A DNA stretch of 27,595 nt from CAYTOF01 sp964439435 (GCA_964439435.1 CAYTOF010000029.1:1-27595), one strand, 5' to 3'. Positions 8,659 to 17,110 are shown, counted from the stretch's first letter. Notes: a model not told the origin generated them from the letters alone. Numbers and translations: made by a program.

Positions 8659-10431
8659 TTAAAACTTTGAATGAGGCAAGGTGGATTCACTTGCTATCAG
8701 GGATGCGAAGTCATCCAGTGACATCACGCCTTGATCTCCCTTTGTTCGTTCTCTTACAGATACCGTCTGATTTTCTTGTTCATTATCTCCCAGCAGCAGC
8801 ATATATGGGAGCTTTTCTAGTTGTGCTTCGCGTATTTTATACCCTAATTTTTCACTGCGTAAATCTATATTTACCCGTAGGCCTAACTGTGAAAGCTTAT
8901 GTTTAATGCTTTGTGCATATTCTTGGTGCCTTTCTGCAATTGGCAATATTCTAATTTGTTCAGGCGATAACCAAAGAGGCATTGCCCCCGCATATTTTTC
9001 AATAAGAAGAGCAAGCGTCCGCTCATAGCAACCAATTGAAGTACGATGAATGACATAAGGGTGCTTTTTATCGCCATTTGGATCAACATATTCCATGTTA
9101 AAACGTGATGCAAGCTGAAAGTCTATTTGTACAGTTATAAGCGTGTCTTCTTTTCCGTGAACATTCTTGATCTGTATATCTAGTTTAGGTCCATAAAATG
9201 CAGCTTCTCCGTCTGCTTCGCTGTAATCAATGCTGAGACCATCAAGGATTTGACGCATTCTCTCTTGCACTTCTTCCCATTGTTCTGCTGTTCCGATGTA
9301 CTTCTCTTTGTTTTCCTCATCCCACTTAGAAAAGCGAAAGGACACATCAGAATCAAGCCCCAAAGCCCGCAACATAAACAAAGCCAAATCCACAGAACCT
9401 CGAAATTCATCTTCCAACTGGTCTGGAGTACATGCTATATGTGCCTCTGATATGGTAAATTGTCGCATACGAATAAGCCCATGCATTTCTCCTGACGATT
9501 CGTTGCGAAATAATGTGGATGTCTCTGCCAAACGCATGGGCAATTCACGATAACTTCTGGTGCGGGAAAGATAGTATTGAAATTGAAAAGGACATGTCAT
9601 TGGGCGCAGTGCAAGTACCTCTCCCTCTGCGTCTGGATCTCCTATTATAAACATGCCATCCCTGTAATGGTCCCAATGTCCAGAAATCTTATACAGTTCT
9701 CTTTTTGCCATAAAGGGAGTCTTTGTTATCAGATAACCCCTGCGCTCCTCTTCATCTTCTGTAAAGCGTTGAAGTATCTGCAAAACTTTTGCCCCTTTTG
9801 GCATAAAAATTGGCAATCCTTGCCCAATGATATCTACAGTTGTAAAATACCCAAGCTCTCTGCCAAGACGGTTGTGGTCTCGTTTTTTTGCTTCTTCAAT
9901 CTCTGCAAGTCGATTTTCCAGCTGCTCTTTGGATGGATATGCAGTGCCATAGATGCGACTCAGCATCTTGTTTTTTTCACTACCCCTCCAATATGCACCT
10001 GTTACACTTAACAGCTTGTAGGCCTTTAGAGCGCTTGTGTAACGCAAGTGTGGTCCCGCACACAAATCAATGAACTCCCCTTGTTCATAAAAGCTGATTG
10101 TCTCTTCAAGCGGAATTTCTGCAATCAGTTCTATTTTGTATGTCTCGCCTTTGGACTGCATGAGTTCTATGGCTTTTTCTCTGGAAAGCTCAACTCTTCG
10201 AATAGGAAGGTTTTCTTTTATGATTTTCTTCATTTCGGTTTCTATTGAGCTCAAATCATCCTGTGATATGGGTGTTTCAAAGTCAAAATCATAATAAAAA
10301 CCATGCTCTATTGCCGGTCCAATGGCTAGCTTGGTGTTGGGGAATAAGCGTTTTACTGCTTGCGCCATTATATGAGATGCGGTGTGCCGCAAAGCCAAAA
10401 GTTCATTGTTGCTCATGTTCTCTAATTTCAT
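8659..10431 (-). CDS. thrS: Threonyl-tRNA synthetase lacking the N-terminal TGS domain
   Basis: A class II synthetase charging tRNA-Thr, 590 residues against about 640 for the common form. It begins directly in the editing domain: RHTASHIMAQAV carries H16 and H20, and DLCAGPHL carries C124 and H128, the HxxxH and CxxxH editing residues. The catalytic core has motif 2 (FRNESSGEMHGLIRMRQF) and motif 3 (HRTSIGCYERTLALLIEKY). The probable zinc ligands are C280 (RPMTCPF), H331 (SEAHI) and H462. A C-terminal anticodon-binding domain follows (IRILPIAERHQEYAQ; KLGYKIREAQ). The roughly 60-residue TGS domain is absent, and no in-frame extension upstream could supply it. The start ATG at 10431 has the RBS AGAGGGAG. 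A strong promoter and a leader of about 270 nt precede it. Confidence 0.95.
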   Translation of the reverse strand: MKLENMSNNELLALRHTASHIMAQAVKRLFPNTKLAIGPAIEHGFYYDFDFETPISQDDLSSIETEMKKIIKENLPIRRVELSREKAIELMQSKGETYKIELIAEIPLEETISFYEQGEFIDLCAGPHLRYTSALKAYKLLSVTGAYWRGSEKNKMLSRIYGTAYPSKEQLENRLAEIEEAKKRDHNRLGRELGYFTTVDIIGQGLPIFMPKGAKVLQILQRFTEDEEERRGYLITKTPFMAKRELYKISGHWDHYRDGMFIIGDPDAEGEVLALRPMTCPFQFQYYLSRTRSYRELPMRLAETSTLFRNESSGEMHGLIRMRQFTISEAHIACTPDQLEDEFRGSVDLALFMLRALGLDSDVSFRFSKWDEENKEKYIGTAEQWEEVQERMRQILDGLSIDYSEADGEAAFYGPKLDIQIKNVHGKEDTLITVQIDFQLASRFNMEYVDPNGDKKHPYVIHRTSIGCYERTLALLIEKYAGAMPLWLSPEQIRILPIAERHQEYAQSIKHKLSQLGLRVNIDLRSEKLGYKIREAQLEKLPYMLLLGDNEQENQTVSVRERTKGDQGVMSLDDFASLIASESTLPHSKF

Positions 10432-10700
10432 ACTCCCTCTTTATGATAAATTTTATAAACCACCCCCAACGAAATTCACCCGTCAGAGGCGGTATTTCTT
10501 GCGGTATCACTTTATCAGTCCATACAAACAAATTTGAATACTTATTACAGAAAGTAAATGAGAAAATTCTCTTCTGCTATCTGATACAAGTGAAAATTTC
10601 CGACAACTATTTAAACTGAACAACACAAATTATGGAAACATTTCAAATCATTGTGTGTCAGCAAAATGATTTAGGTAAGCTTTAAAATAAAGCTTTTATT
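10432..10700 (-). ncRNA. Long structured thrS leader, candidate T-box-like riboswitch
   Basis: The promoter at 10707-10735 lies about 270 bases ahead of thrS, so a long 5' leader is predicted. On the - strand it contains AAAGTGATACCGC (plus positions 10501-10513), close to the T-box core GTGGTACCGC but with A for G in the bulge that should pair with the tRNA CCA end. Just downstream, ACCGCCTCT (10485-10493) can pair with GGGGGTGGT (10459-10467) in a terminator-like hairpin followed by TTTATAAAATTT. A hairpin of 8 bp with a TTT loop (10677-10695) lies near the 5' end. Clostridial thrS genes are often T-box controlled. The conserved stem I loop motifs and a specifier loop were not identified by eye, so the class is tentative. 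Confidence 0.4.
10459..10493 (-). terminator. Terminator-like hairpin in the thrS leader (attenuator candidate)
   Basis: Nine base pairs including three G-U pairs (arms 10485-10493 and 10459-10467, 17-nt loop), followed on the - strand by a mixed T/A tract. It lies directly after the T-box-like motif, where an attenuator would be expected. The U-tract is imperfect, so control could instead act at another level. Confidence 0.4.
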
Positions 10701-10706
10701 TGATTT

Positions 10707-10735
10707 AGTATATACTCATTAGCACAATTTGTCAA
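10707..10735 (-). promoter_or_regulatory. Strong sigma-A-like promoter of thrS
   Basis: On the - strand, TTGACA (10730-10735), a 17-base spacer and TATACT (10707-10712). The -35 box is a perfect consensus. Predicted start of transcription is near 10700. Confidence 0.8.
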
Positions 10736-10774
10736 GATTTTAAGCTATAAACCTTGTATACTTGCTTTTTCAAA

Positions 10775-12079
10775 TTATAAAGCATTTGGTAAGTATGCAC
10801 CAAGTTTCAACAAATTTTGTACGAGATCCTCCATGTTGATTGATCTGATATCTCCCCTGCTTTTGCTGGCGATTGCCGCGGCTGTTCCGGCAGCTTGGCC
10901 TGTTATGTAACAGGCGGGCATTACTCTGATAGAAGATTGCATATATCTGTCTGAACATATGCATCTACCCACTACTAAAACATTTGACAATCCTTTAACT
11001 CTCAAAGATGCATATGGTATACCATAGGACTCCCCTTTTTTATATCTAAGTGTCATATGGTCATTATAAAACTTATCATACGCTTCTTTGTCCGGTGTCA
11101 TAATGTGAATATCCACAGGGTATGAAAAACGACCGATTTCGTCATCGAAGTTTGCACGTGATTTAAAATCATTTATGTCTAACTTATAATCACAACTGAT
11201 ACGTCGTGACTCTCGGACGCCAAGATATGCACCTGTGGCACACAGCTCCATATTTTCATAGCCTGTAATATAGTTCTTATAATAATTTGCGTATTCATCC
11301 ATATATTCACGTCCTCGAAGCATTGCTTGCGTCAAAGAGCGTTCATCAGTAGCATCTACATTGAAACAATGACCTATATTGCCTCCTCCGATTAAGTCGT
11401 TGATCTTCCACATCCCAGGTAAATGCCTGTCTGCATATTTAAAAACACCATCTGTAATGGCTTGTTCGAGAGCACGATTGTCATGACCTCTAACACGAGA
11501 AAAATCTATACCGGCCCACATGCTACACAATGTTGCAGGCATCGTGATACCATCTTCATCTCCGAATTCCCAGTCAGCTCCTGCCCAAGCACACAGGTCT
11601 CCATCGCCCGTTGCGTCAACAAAGACTTTCGCTTTTATCGCGTATATCCCACTTTTAGCAGAAACAATAACATATTTCAAATGTCCTTCAGAAGATGATA
11701 TAATATCTATCAATGAGGTGTGTAAAGAAAAATCAACACCTGCGTTGATCAGAAGCTTATCGTATATGACTTTTAGTTTCTCTGAAGGTATTGCAATAGA
11801 GCCGTGCACTATATCTTCACTGCCTGTGATTTCGTCATGTATTTGCCTGCCAATACCTCCTGCCAAAAAGTTTACTCCGTCTGTAAATGGCATAAATGCA
11901 GGCACTAGACCTACAGTACCGGCTCCTCCCCAAGATCCTTGTGATTCAATCAAAAGTACTTTCTGACCCGCTCTAGCAGCTGCAACTGCTGCGGCTATCC
12001 CACTGGGACCTCCACCGGCTATAAAGACATCTGTTTCATACTTCACCTTTAACGGTTTGCTGTACTGAATGCAGTTCAT
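10775..12079 (-). CDS. FAD-dependent oxidoreductase (FAD_oxidored / PF12831-like)
   Basis: A 434-residue flavoprotein. The N-terminal Rossmann motif is DVFIAGGGPSGIAAAVAAAR, with the GxGxxG glycines at 22, 24 and 27, closed by an acidic residue in VLLIES. A second FAD-contact segment VFVDATGDGDLCAWAGA follows in the middle, and the C-terminal part has the family signature GLSNVLVVGRCICSDRYMQSS and ITGQAAGTAAAIA. The frame is open to 12136, but ATG 12079 has GAAAGGAG eight bases upstream and gives MNCIQYSKPLKVKYETDV. The substrate is not known; members occur near sugar and organic-acid catabolic genes. No signal peptide or transmembrane helix is seen, so it is probably cytoplasmic. It is transcribed as a single gene between thrS and the divergent 12201 gene. 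Confidence 0.88.
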   Translation of the reverse strand: MNCIQYSKPLKVKYETDVFIAGGGPSGIAAAVAAARAGQKVLLIESQGSWGGAGTVGLVPAFMPFTDGVNFLAGGIGRQIHDEITGSEDIVHGSIAIPSEKLKVIYDKLLINAGVDFSLHTSLIDIISSSEGHLKYVIVSAKSGIYAIKAKVFVDATGDGDLCAWAGADWEFGDEDGITMPATLCSMWAGIDFSRVRGHDNRALEQAITDGVFKYADRHLPGMWKINDLIGGGNIGHCFNVDATDERSLTQAMLRGREYMDEYANYYKNYITGYENMELCATGAYLGVRESRRISCDYKLDINDFKSRANFDDEIGRFSYPVDIHIMTPDKEAYDKFYNDHMTLRYKKGESYGIPYASLRVKGLSNVLVVGRCICSDRYMQSSIRVMPACYITGQAAGTAAAIASKSRGDIRSINMEDLVQNLLKLGAYLPNAL

Positions 12080-12200
12080 ATTTGAAGCTCCTTTCTTGAC
12101 ATGACACAATGATAACACTATACTAATTATAATCAAATATTTTTTCTCGTCAAATCTAATTGTACGATCAATCTATTAAAATAGAAAGTGCAGTGAATTC

Positions 12201-12971
12201 ATGAACCAAGAGCGGTTTCAAAATGCCCGTGATAGAATATTGCTTTCACAAAACCGCGATAGTGGGATTGGCACACTCAGTGAAAAAGTTTTACACGCGA
12301 CTGTCAAAGAGTATTTAGAACCCTATAGCGGCAGTCGTGAAATTAAAATTGGCCCTTATTTTGCGGATATAGCAGGACAAGATGGCATATATGAAATCCA
12401 AACAAGAGCGCTCTACAAGCTTGCTAATAAATTGGATTCATTCCTTGAAATCTGTCGTGTAACTGTAGTGCATACAATAACAGTTGTAAAGCATATAAAG
12501 TTGTTTGACTCTAACACAGGAAAACTAATAAGACAAAGGATAAGTCCTCGTCTCGGTTATGTGTGGGACGCATTCACTGAATTATTGGGGTTAAAGCGCT
12601 ATGTTTTACACCCAAATTTTCGTTTTTGTATTATGCTTGTAGAAATAGAAGTGCACCGAACAATTGACACTAACACAATGCAAAAGAAGAACAAATATCA
12701 ATCAGTTTCAGAATTCCCACTAAAGCTGATTGATGAGATTTATTTTGAGTCTTCGCATGACTATCAGTCTTTATTGCCCCCTGAGCTTCCGGAGACTTTC
12801 ACTTCAACTGATCTGCAAAAGCAAACACGAGCCAATATAAAATCAATTAGATCCGCTCTTAATATATTAAACCATGTGGGGGCAGTAAAGCGTCTGGGAC
12901 GAGTCAACTCGGCATTTCTTTATAAGCGCACAACCTCTCCGATTCTCCACGATGAATTGCTTGCTGATTGA
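12201..12971 (+). CDS. Conserved hypothetical protein: nuclease-like core plus C-terminal winged helix
   Basis: A 256-residue protein of unknown function. The N-terminal part (about 20-150) reads like a PD-(D/E)xK fold: TLSEKVLHATVKEYLEP (helix, 25-41), EIKIGPYFADIAG (strand, D56) and GIYEIQTRALYKLANKL (strand and helix, E65 and Q67). The catalytic ExK is therefore ExQ. Residues 200-243 (TFTSTDLQKQTRANIKSIRS, then ALNILNHVGAVKRLGRV) resemble a winged helix-turn-helix, and the chain ends AFLYKR plus a short tail. No membrane segment or signal peptide is present. I recall similar orphan proteins in Clostridia, which supports a real gene; this is memory, not a search. The ATG at 12201 has only a weak RBS. 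It is divergent from the FAD oxidoreductase and convergent with rpsT. A DNA-binding or nuclease-derived regulatory role is inference. Confidence 0.8.
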   Translation: MNQERFQNARDRILLSQNRDSGIGTLSEKVLHATVKEYLEPYSGSREIKIGPYFADIAGQDGIYEIQTRALYKLANKLDSFLEICRVTVVHTITVVKHIKLFDSNTGKLIRQRISPRLGYVWDAFTELLGLKRYVLHPNFRFCIMLVEIEVHRTIDTNTMQKKNKYQSVSEFPLKLIDEIYFESSHDYQSLLPPELPETFTSTDLQKQTRANIKSIRSALNILNHVGAVKRLGRVNSAFLYKRTTSPILHDELLAD

Positions 12972-13060
12972 TGTGATTTCAAAACCTGCATCAGCTCAGC
13001 ACAACTTTTCTTAATTTTCTGCGCATATACATCATATCCGTCTTCATACAGAGTGCAAAA

Positions 13061-13093
13061 ATAAAAAACAGAGGCTAACATATGCCTCTGTTT
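13061..13093 (-). terminator. Intrinsic terminator of rpsT
   Basis: A 10-bp perfect stem (AAACAGAGGC at 13066-13075, GCCTCTGTTT at 13084-13093, 8-nt loop) followed on the - strand by TTTTTTATTTTT. It lies just after rpsT and could also stop the convergent + strand gene. Confidence 0.9.
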
Positions 13094-13111
13094 CTTGTTT
13101 AAAATATTGAC

Positions 13112-13375
13112 CTATTGAATTTTTGCAGCACGTAAGTCAATCGCACTTTTTTTGCGGGCTGCATTGTTTTTATGGATTACACCTTTGGCAACGGCTTTAT
13201 CAATTGCTTTTTGCACTGCTCTTTTTTCGTCAGCAATTACTGCCGCGTCGTCTCCTCCGCAGGCTATGTTAAACTTTTTAATAGATGTTTTAAGTGCTGA
13301 TTTTACCATGCGATTTTGCTTAGTTTTTTTTGACGATATCAGCATTCTCTTTTTCGCAGATTTAATATTGGGCAT
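13112..13375 (-). CDS. rpsT: 30S ribosomal protein S20
   Basis: An 87-residue basic protein of the small ribosomal subunit that binds 16S rRNA. It begins MPNIKSAKKRMLISSKKTKQ, with the usual Lys/Arg-rich helical content, and contains the family block AIDKAVAKGVIHKNNAARKK. The length is normal. The start ATG at 13375 is preceded by GGGGGAGGTG. It is monocistronic, with a good promoter and a strong terminator, which is the common arrangement for this gene. Confidence 0.97.
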   Translation of the reverse strand: MPNIKSAKKRMLISSKKTKQNRMVKSALKTSIKKFNIACGGDDAAVIADEKRAVQKAIDKAVAKGVIHKNNAARKKSAIDLRAAKIQ

Positions 13376-13416
13376 ATCTGTACACCTCCCCCATTACATA
13401 GATTACAACAAAAGAT

Positions 13417-13445
13417 ATTATATCATATCAGCATCCTAATTACAA
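13417..13445 (-). promoter_or_regulatory. Sigma-A-like promoter of rpsT
   Basis: On the - strand, TTGTAA (13440-13445), a 17-base spacer and TATAAT (13417-13422). The -10 box is a perfect consensus and lies about 40 bases ahead of the rpsT start. Confidence 0.75.
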
Positions 13446-13511
13446 TATCTATTGTAAGTAATATTTAAATTCTTTTTTCATGTTTTTAAAAGTAGAAAAA
13501 GAACGAATATA

Positions 13512-14753
13512 CTATAGCCCGGTATTGCCACTCAACTCTATGTCAGCTTCAGCGGCTTGAATATGCTTCTCAAAGGCAACAGACGGTCGTATTTGTATGT
13601 GGCTTTGCTCTCGCACACTTGCTTGGGCGAATGTATTGCCAGTGATTTTAATCGGCAATCCTAAAAGGGAATCTTTTTCAACTTCGATTGAATACAATTG
13701 ATCGGCAGTCATAAATGAACATCCGGTTATCTCTATGTTCTCATTTTTCTGCTTGCTATGACCTTTTGTTATTTTGATGTGCGAAGTTTTGTTACCCGGG
13801 TATGTTGCAGTTGATATAAGATCTCCTTTTCTTCCATTAGATTCGAAGTTTATATTTTTTAATGTTATATCACTACACCCTCTGTCAATCCAAAATCCTT
13901 CACGACCATTCATAGAAGATATGCAGTTATTTACATTCGCGTTTTTGCATCCCTCTTCAATGGTTATGCCTCTAGAACCATTGCCAACAACATGACAATC
14001 ATTTACAAAAATATTATGACCTCCAATGAGAACCAAACCGCCCATATGTTGCTTGGAAATTTCACATCCTGTCACAGTTGCTGTTACACAATTTTCTAGT
14101 GTAATGCCGTCACAATGAGATTCCATCGCCTTACAATCAACAACTCTTACTTCCATGCTGTTTTTGATAAAAATATTCGCCCGTGTGTCCCAATCCTTAC
14201 TAGCAAGTGCACCTGCTGGGGTCTCGGTAAGATAATCAGCATAATTCGGAGATGCTCTGACTATATTACAATTAACAATATTTATATTTCGTGCTCGATT
14301 GTCGTCTTTTGATATGATGAGGATGCCGGCAGCGGTGAGATCTTTTGCTCTCAAACCATTTATTTGGATTTTCTCCGTTTCTCCTCCTATTATCAAAACA
14401 CCACCAATATTCATATAGTTTTGACTGGAGGTCCTAAAGCAGTTTTGGTTATGTTCACTCCACTCGGAGGAGCCAATAATTTCTCCACCAGTAATATTTG
14501 TGTTTTTAAGATTTTCTCCTTTGAAAACATAAAAAGGATCATTGAAATATTGTTGATTTGAAATAAATCTTACACCATCCATTATGTACGATGTGTCACT
14601 AAATAAAGGGATACTGACATTTTCTTCAAGTAAATAATCCCCTTTTGGAAACACCACTTCTTTAAGATGGTTCTGTTTTGCTGCTATAACATACTCAATA
14701 ATTGCACCTACTGCATCTTTTTTGCTATTTGCCAAATACTCCAGTTTTTTCAC
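13512..14753 (-). CDS. Right-handed parallel beta-helix protein (pectate-lyase-like fold), cytoplasmic
   Basis: A protein of about 413 residues made largely of short beta-helix coils, seen as recurring patterns such as NINIVNCNIVRA, VRVVDCKAMESHCDGITLEN, ATVTGCEISKQHMGGLVLIG, IFVNDCHVVGNGSRGITIEE and NVNNCISSMNGREGFWID. The N-terminus (DAVGAIIEYVIAAKQNHLKEVVFPKGDYLL) is the usual beta-helix cap of glycosidases and lyases. The frame opens with ATG at 14768, but that codon has no RBS. GGGGGAGG at 14759-14766 is five bases before GTG 14753, which is therefore chosen. No signal peptide is present, unlike most secreted lyases. It lies 62 bases behind the PTS_EIIC_2 gene on the same strand. A role as polysaccharide lyase, glycosidase or epimerase on imported saccharide is inference; catalytic residues cannot be assigned. 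Confidence 0.82.
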   Translation of the reverse strand: MKKLEYLANSKKDAVGAIIEYVIAAKQNHLKEVVFPKGDYLLEENVSIPLFSDTSYIMDGVRFISNQQYFNDPFYVFKGENLKNTNITGGEIIGSSEWSEHNQNCFRTSSQNYMNIGGVLIIGGETEKIQINGLRAKDLTAAGILIISKDDNRARNINIVNCNIVRASPNYADYLTETPAGALASKDWDTRANIFIKNSMEVRVVDCKAMESHCDGITLENCVTATVTGCEISKQHMGGLVLIGGHNIFVNDCHVVGNGSRGITIEEGCKNANVNNCISSMNGREGFWIDRGCSDITLKNINFESNGRKGDLISTATYPGNKTSHIKITKGHSKQKNENIEITGCSFMTADQLYSIEVEKDSLLGLPIKITGNTFAQASVREQSHIQIRPSVAFEKHIQAAEADIELSGNTGL

Positions 14754-14815
14754 TTCAGCCTCCCCCATGTTAATATACCAGTTTGGTTTGATAATTTCAT
14801 TTGATGTCTATCTTA

Positions 14816-15853
14816 CTATAATTCAGATTTCAGTGCCATGTCTCCATGTTTTATCAAACCATATTTCCTCATTATCTCACTTGTGCCCAGTGCAATTATT
14901 GCAGGCAAAATAAAATGCACAACAAGGATAGATATGATTATATAACCAGATGATGATCCTGCTTCACTCATTGCTGTGTACGTGGAAAATTGTCCCACCA
15001 GTCCGCTTGTTCCCATGCCGGCACCTTCAGGTGAAGTGCTCATGTGAAAGATGGCTGTTGAAACAGGCCCGGTAACAACAGAAGCCACTATAGCCGGAAG
15101 CCATATCCATGGCCTTCTAACGATATTTCCCATTTGCAACATTGAGGTTCCAAGCCCCTGTGACAATAGACCTCCAATTTTATTTTCACGATAACTCGCG
15201 ACCGCGAAGCCAATCATGTTGGCTGCACAACCGGCAACTGCAGCACCGCCCGCTAATCCAGATAATCCAAGTGACATGGCGATGGCAGCGCTTGAAATAG
15301 GCAGGGTTAGAATCATACCCATTATCACAGAGACAACTATTCCCATGGAAATCGGAGCCAGTTCTGTTGCACTTCGAATAAATTCACCCAGAGTGTTCAT
15401 CATAGACCCGATATGCGGACTTAAAAATGCTCCCACGGCACACCCCGGAATTATAGTTGCAATTGGCACGAGTACAATATCAAATTTTGTTTTGCCTGTT
15501 ATTAAATTTCCAATTTCTGCTCCAACTATGGCAGCTACATAAGCACCAAGCGGACCACCTCCGTTGGTGTAGGCAAATGCACCTACTGCTATACTTGAAA
15601 ACAAAGCCAGTGATCGTACTTTAAGTCCACTTGCAACTGCTGCACCGATTGCACCACCAACCACAAAATTGTTTTTGACAACTGATGCAAATTCCACTAA
15701 AAACAACAAGCCTGTGAGTTTTCCAATTTGCTCGATAATAAGCCCGGTAAGCAATGATGCAAACAGCCCTAAGGCCATTGCCGACATTGCGTCAACGAAG
15801 TATCTTTTTGCCAACTTGGCGATTATGCTCTTGGGACTTTTTCTCGCTGCCAT
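14816..15853 (-). CDS. PTS_EIIC_2 family membrane protein (PfoR-like EIIC)
   Basis: A 345-residue, very hydrophobic protein with about nine or ten predicted helices and many small-residue runs: NNFVVGGAIGAAVASGLKVRS, AFAYTNGGGPLGAYVAAIVGAEIGNL, ILTLPISSAAIAMSLGLSG and FHMSTSPEGAGMGTSGLVGQ. This matches PTS system EIIC-like proteins of the PF13303 type, the group that includes the PfoR protein of Clostridium perfringens. No EIIA or EIIB domain is fused or encoded nearby, so sugar transport by a complete PTS cannot be shown from this window. The ATG at 15853 has AAAGAGG upstream. It is followed by the beta-helix gene, which probably shares its transcript, and lies 105 bases behind ilvE without a visible terminator. 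Confidence 0.82.
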   Translation of the reverse strand: MAARKSPKSIIAKLAKRYFVDAMSAMALGLFASLLTGLIIEQIGKLTGLLFLVEFASVVKNNFVVGGAIGAAVASGLKVRSLALFSSIAVGAFAYTNGGGPLGAYVAAIVGAEIGNLITGKTKFDIVLVPIATIIPGCAVGAFLSPHIGSMMNTLGEFIRSATELAPISMGIVVSVIMGMILTLPISSAAIAMSLGLSGLAGGAAVAGCAANMIGFAVASYRENKIGGLLSQGLGTSMLQMGNIVRRPWIWLPAIVASVVTGPVSTAIFHMSTSPEGAGMGTSGLVGQFSTYTAMSEAGSSSGYIIISILVVHFILPAIIALGTSEIMRKYGLIKHGDMALKSEL

Positions 15854-15958
15854 AACTTATGCCTCTTTCCAAGTGCTCGTTTAACTGGTGATCTCTCCAT
15901 CTCACCATGTAGGGAGCTTGTGTTTTATACTAAAGTCTTTTTGGTGACGCCATTTTAT

Positions 15959-17023
15959 CTATACGAGGACTGTCCATCTATGCTCATCTGCAATTTCTCC
16001 ACGCTGTATACCGGTCAATGTGTCATACAACCATTTTGCTACAGATCCCGTTTCTCCATTGTTAATTTGAATTTTATATGAGCCAATTGCAAGTTCTCCC
16101 ACAGGGGATATCACTGCCGCTGTTCCCGTGCCAAACACTTCTTTTAGGACACCGTCTTTAGCTGCTTGCTCTATCTCATCCACTGAAATACGTCTCTCAA
16201 CTACTTTATGTCCTTCCTTCTTTAGCAGCTCAATGCATGATTTTCTTGTAATACCGGGCAAGACACTCCCCTCAAGAGCCGGCGTGATAATCTCGTCTCC
16301 CAGTTTGAAGAACACATTCATCGTTCCAACTTCCTCGATGTATTTGCGATGGACCCCATCAAGCCATAAAACTTGGTCATATCCGGCTTCTTTTGCAGCG
16401 ATTTGAGATTTTATCGAGGCTGCATAGTTTCCTCCACACTTTATATGTCCGGTTCCACCTTTAACTGCTCTGACATATTCAGTTTCGACATAGATTTTGA
16501 CGGGATTGATACCACCGGCATAATAATTTCCCGAAGGAGATAAAATTACCATAAAGTAATAGTTGTCAGATGCCCGCACACCAAGAAATGGATCCGTAGC
16601 AATCATAAAAGGCCGTACATATAGGGTAGCACCGGGCTTATCCGGTACCCAATCTTCGTCAACTTTTACAAGTGTTTTAACACACTCCACCCATAACTGC
16701 GGATCTATTTGTGGCATACACAATCTGTCACAGGAAGTATTCATACGATGTGCATTCTCAAGCGGACGAAAAAGCAAAGTACTACCATTTTTTGTTTTAT
16801 ATGCTTTTAATCCTTCAAAGTTCTCTTGCCCATAATGAAAGACCATCGCAGAAGGATCTAACGCTATTTGAGCATAAGGAACTACTCTGGCATCATGCCA
16901 ACCTTTGCCTGTTGTGTAGTTCATCATAAACATATGGTCCGAAAAATATTTTCCAAAACCAAGCTCATCTGTAGGTTTTTGTTTTTTGTTCTCCGGTAAA
17001 ACTCGCTCAATTTTGATATTCAT
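15959..17023 (-). CDS. ilvE: Branched-chain amino acid aminotransferase
   Basis: A 354-residue PLP enzyme of fold type IV that interconverts leucine, isoleucine and valine with their 2-oxo acids. The motif VKGGTGHIKCGGNYAAS holds the Schiff-base lysine, K195. Other family blocks are FHYGQENFEGLKAYK, YVRPFMIATDP, VLWLDGVHRKYIEEVGTMN and EVFGTGTAAVISPVG. The length matches the large (BCAT1-like) bacterial form. The ATG at 17023 is preceded by AGGAGA, and a good promoter is found 60-90 bases upstream. No other ilv or leu gene is adjacent, so it acts as a stand-alone gene here. Confidence 0.96.
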   Translation of the reverse strand: MNIKIERVLPENKKQKPTDELGFGKYFSDHMFMMNYTTGKGWHDARVVPYAQIALDPSAMVFHYGQENFEGLKAYKTKNGSTLLFRPLENAHRMNTSCDRLCMPQIDPQLWVECVKTLVKVDEDWVPDKPGATLYVRPFMIATDPFLGVRASDNYYFMVILSPSGNYYAGGINPVKIYVETEYVRAVKGGTGHIKCGGNYAASIKSQIAAKEAGYDQVLWLDGVHRKYIEEVGTMNVFFKLGDEIITPALEGSVLPGITRKSCIELLKKEGHKVVERRISVDEIEQAAKDGVLKEVFGTGTAAVISPVGELAIGSYKIQINNGETGSVAKWLYDTLTGIQRGEIADEHRWTVLV

Positions 17024-17081
17024 AATTTCTCCTATACTTTAATCAAAATATTATTATCAAATATTTTATTCTATTTATGTT

Positions 17082-17110
17082 ATCATATCACTTAAAGTAT
17101 CTATTTTCAA
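17082..17110 (-). promoter_or_regulatory. Sigma-A-like promoter of ilvE
   Basis: On the - strand, TTGAAA (17105-17110), a 17-base spacer and TATGAT (17082-17087). It is back to back with the + strand promoter at 17157-17185. Confidence 0.7.

Noticed and set aside
9577..10011. 144-residue open frame antisense to thrS
   Set aside because: It lies wholly inside a confident synthetase gene, has no RBS and reads as low-quality Cys/Phe-rich sequence, so it is a shadow frame.
10677..10695. Hairpin AAGCTTTA-AAA-TAAAGCTT considered as a terminator
   Set aside because: No gene ends on the + strand side and no U-tract follows on the - strand. It lies near the 5' end of the thrS leader, so it is treated as leader structure.
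11520..11966. 148-residue open frame antisense to the FAD oxidoreductase
   Set aside because: No RBS or domain, and the opposite strand encodes a clear flavoprotein.
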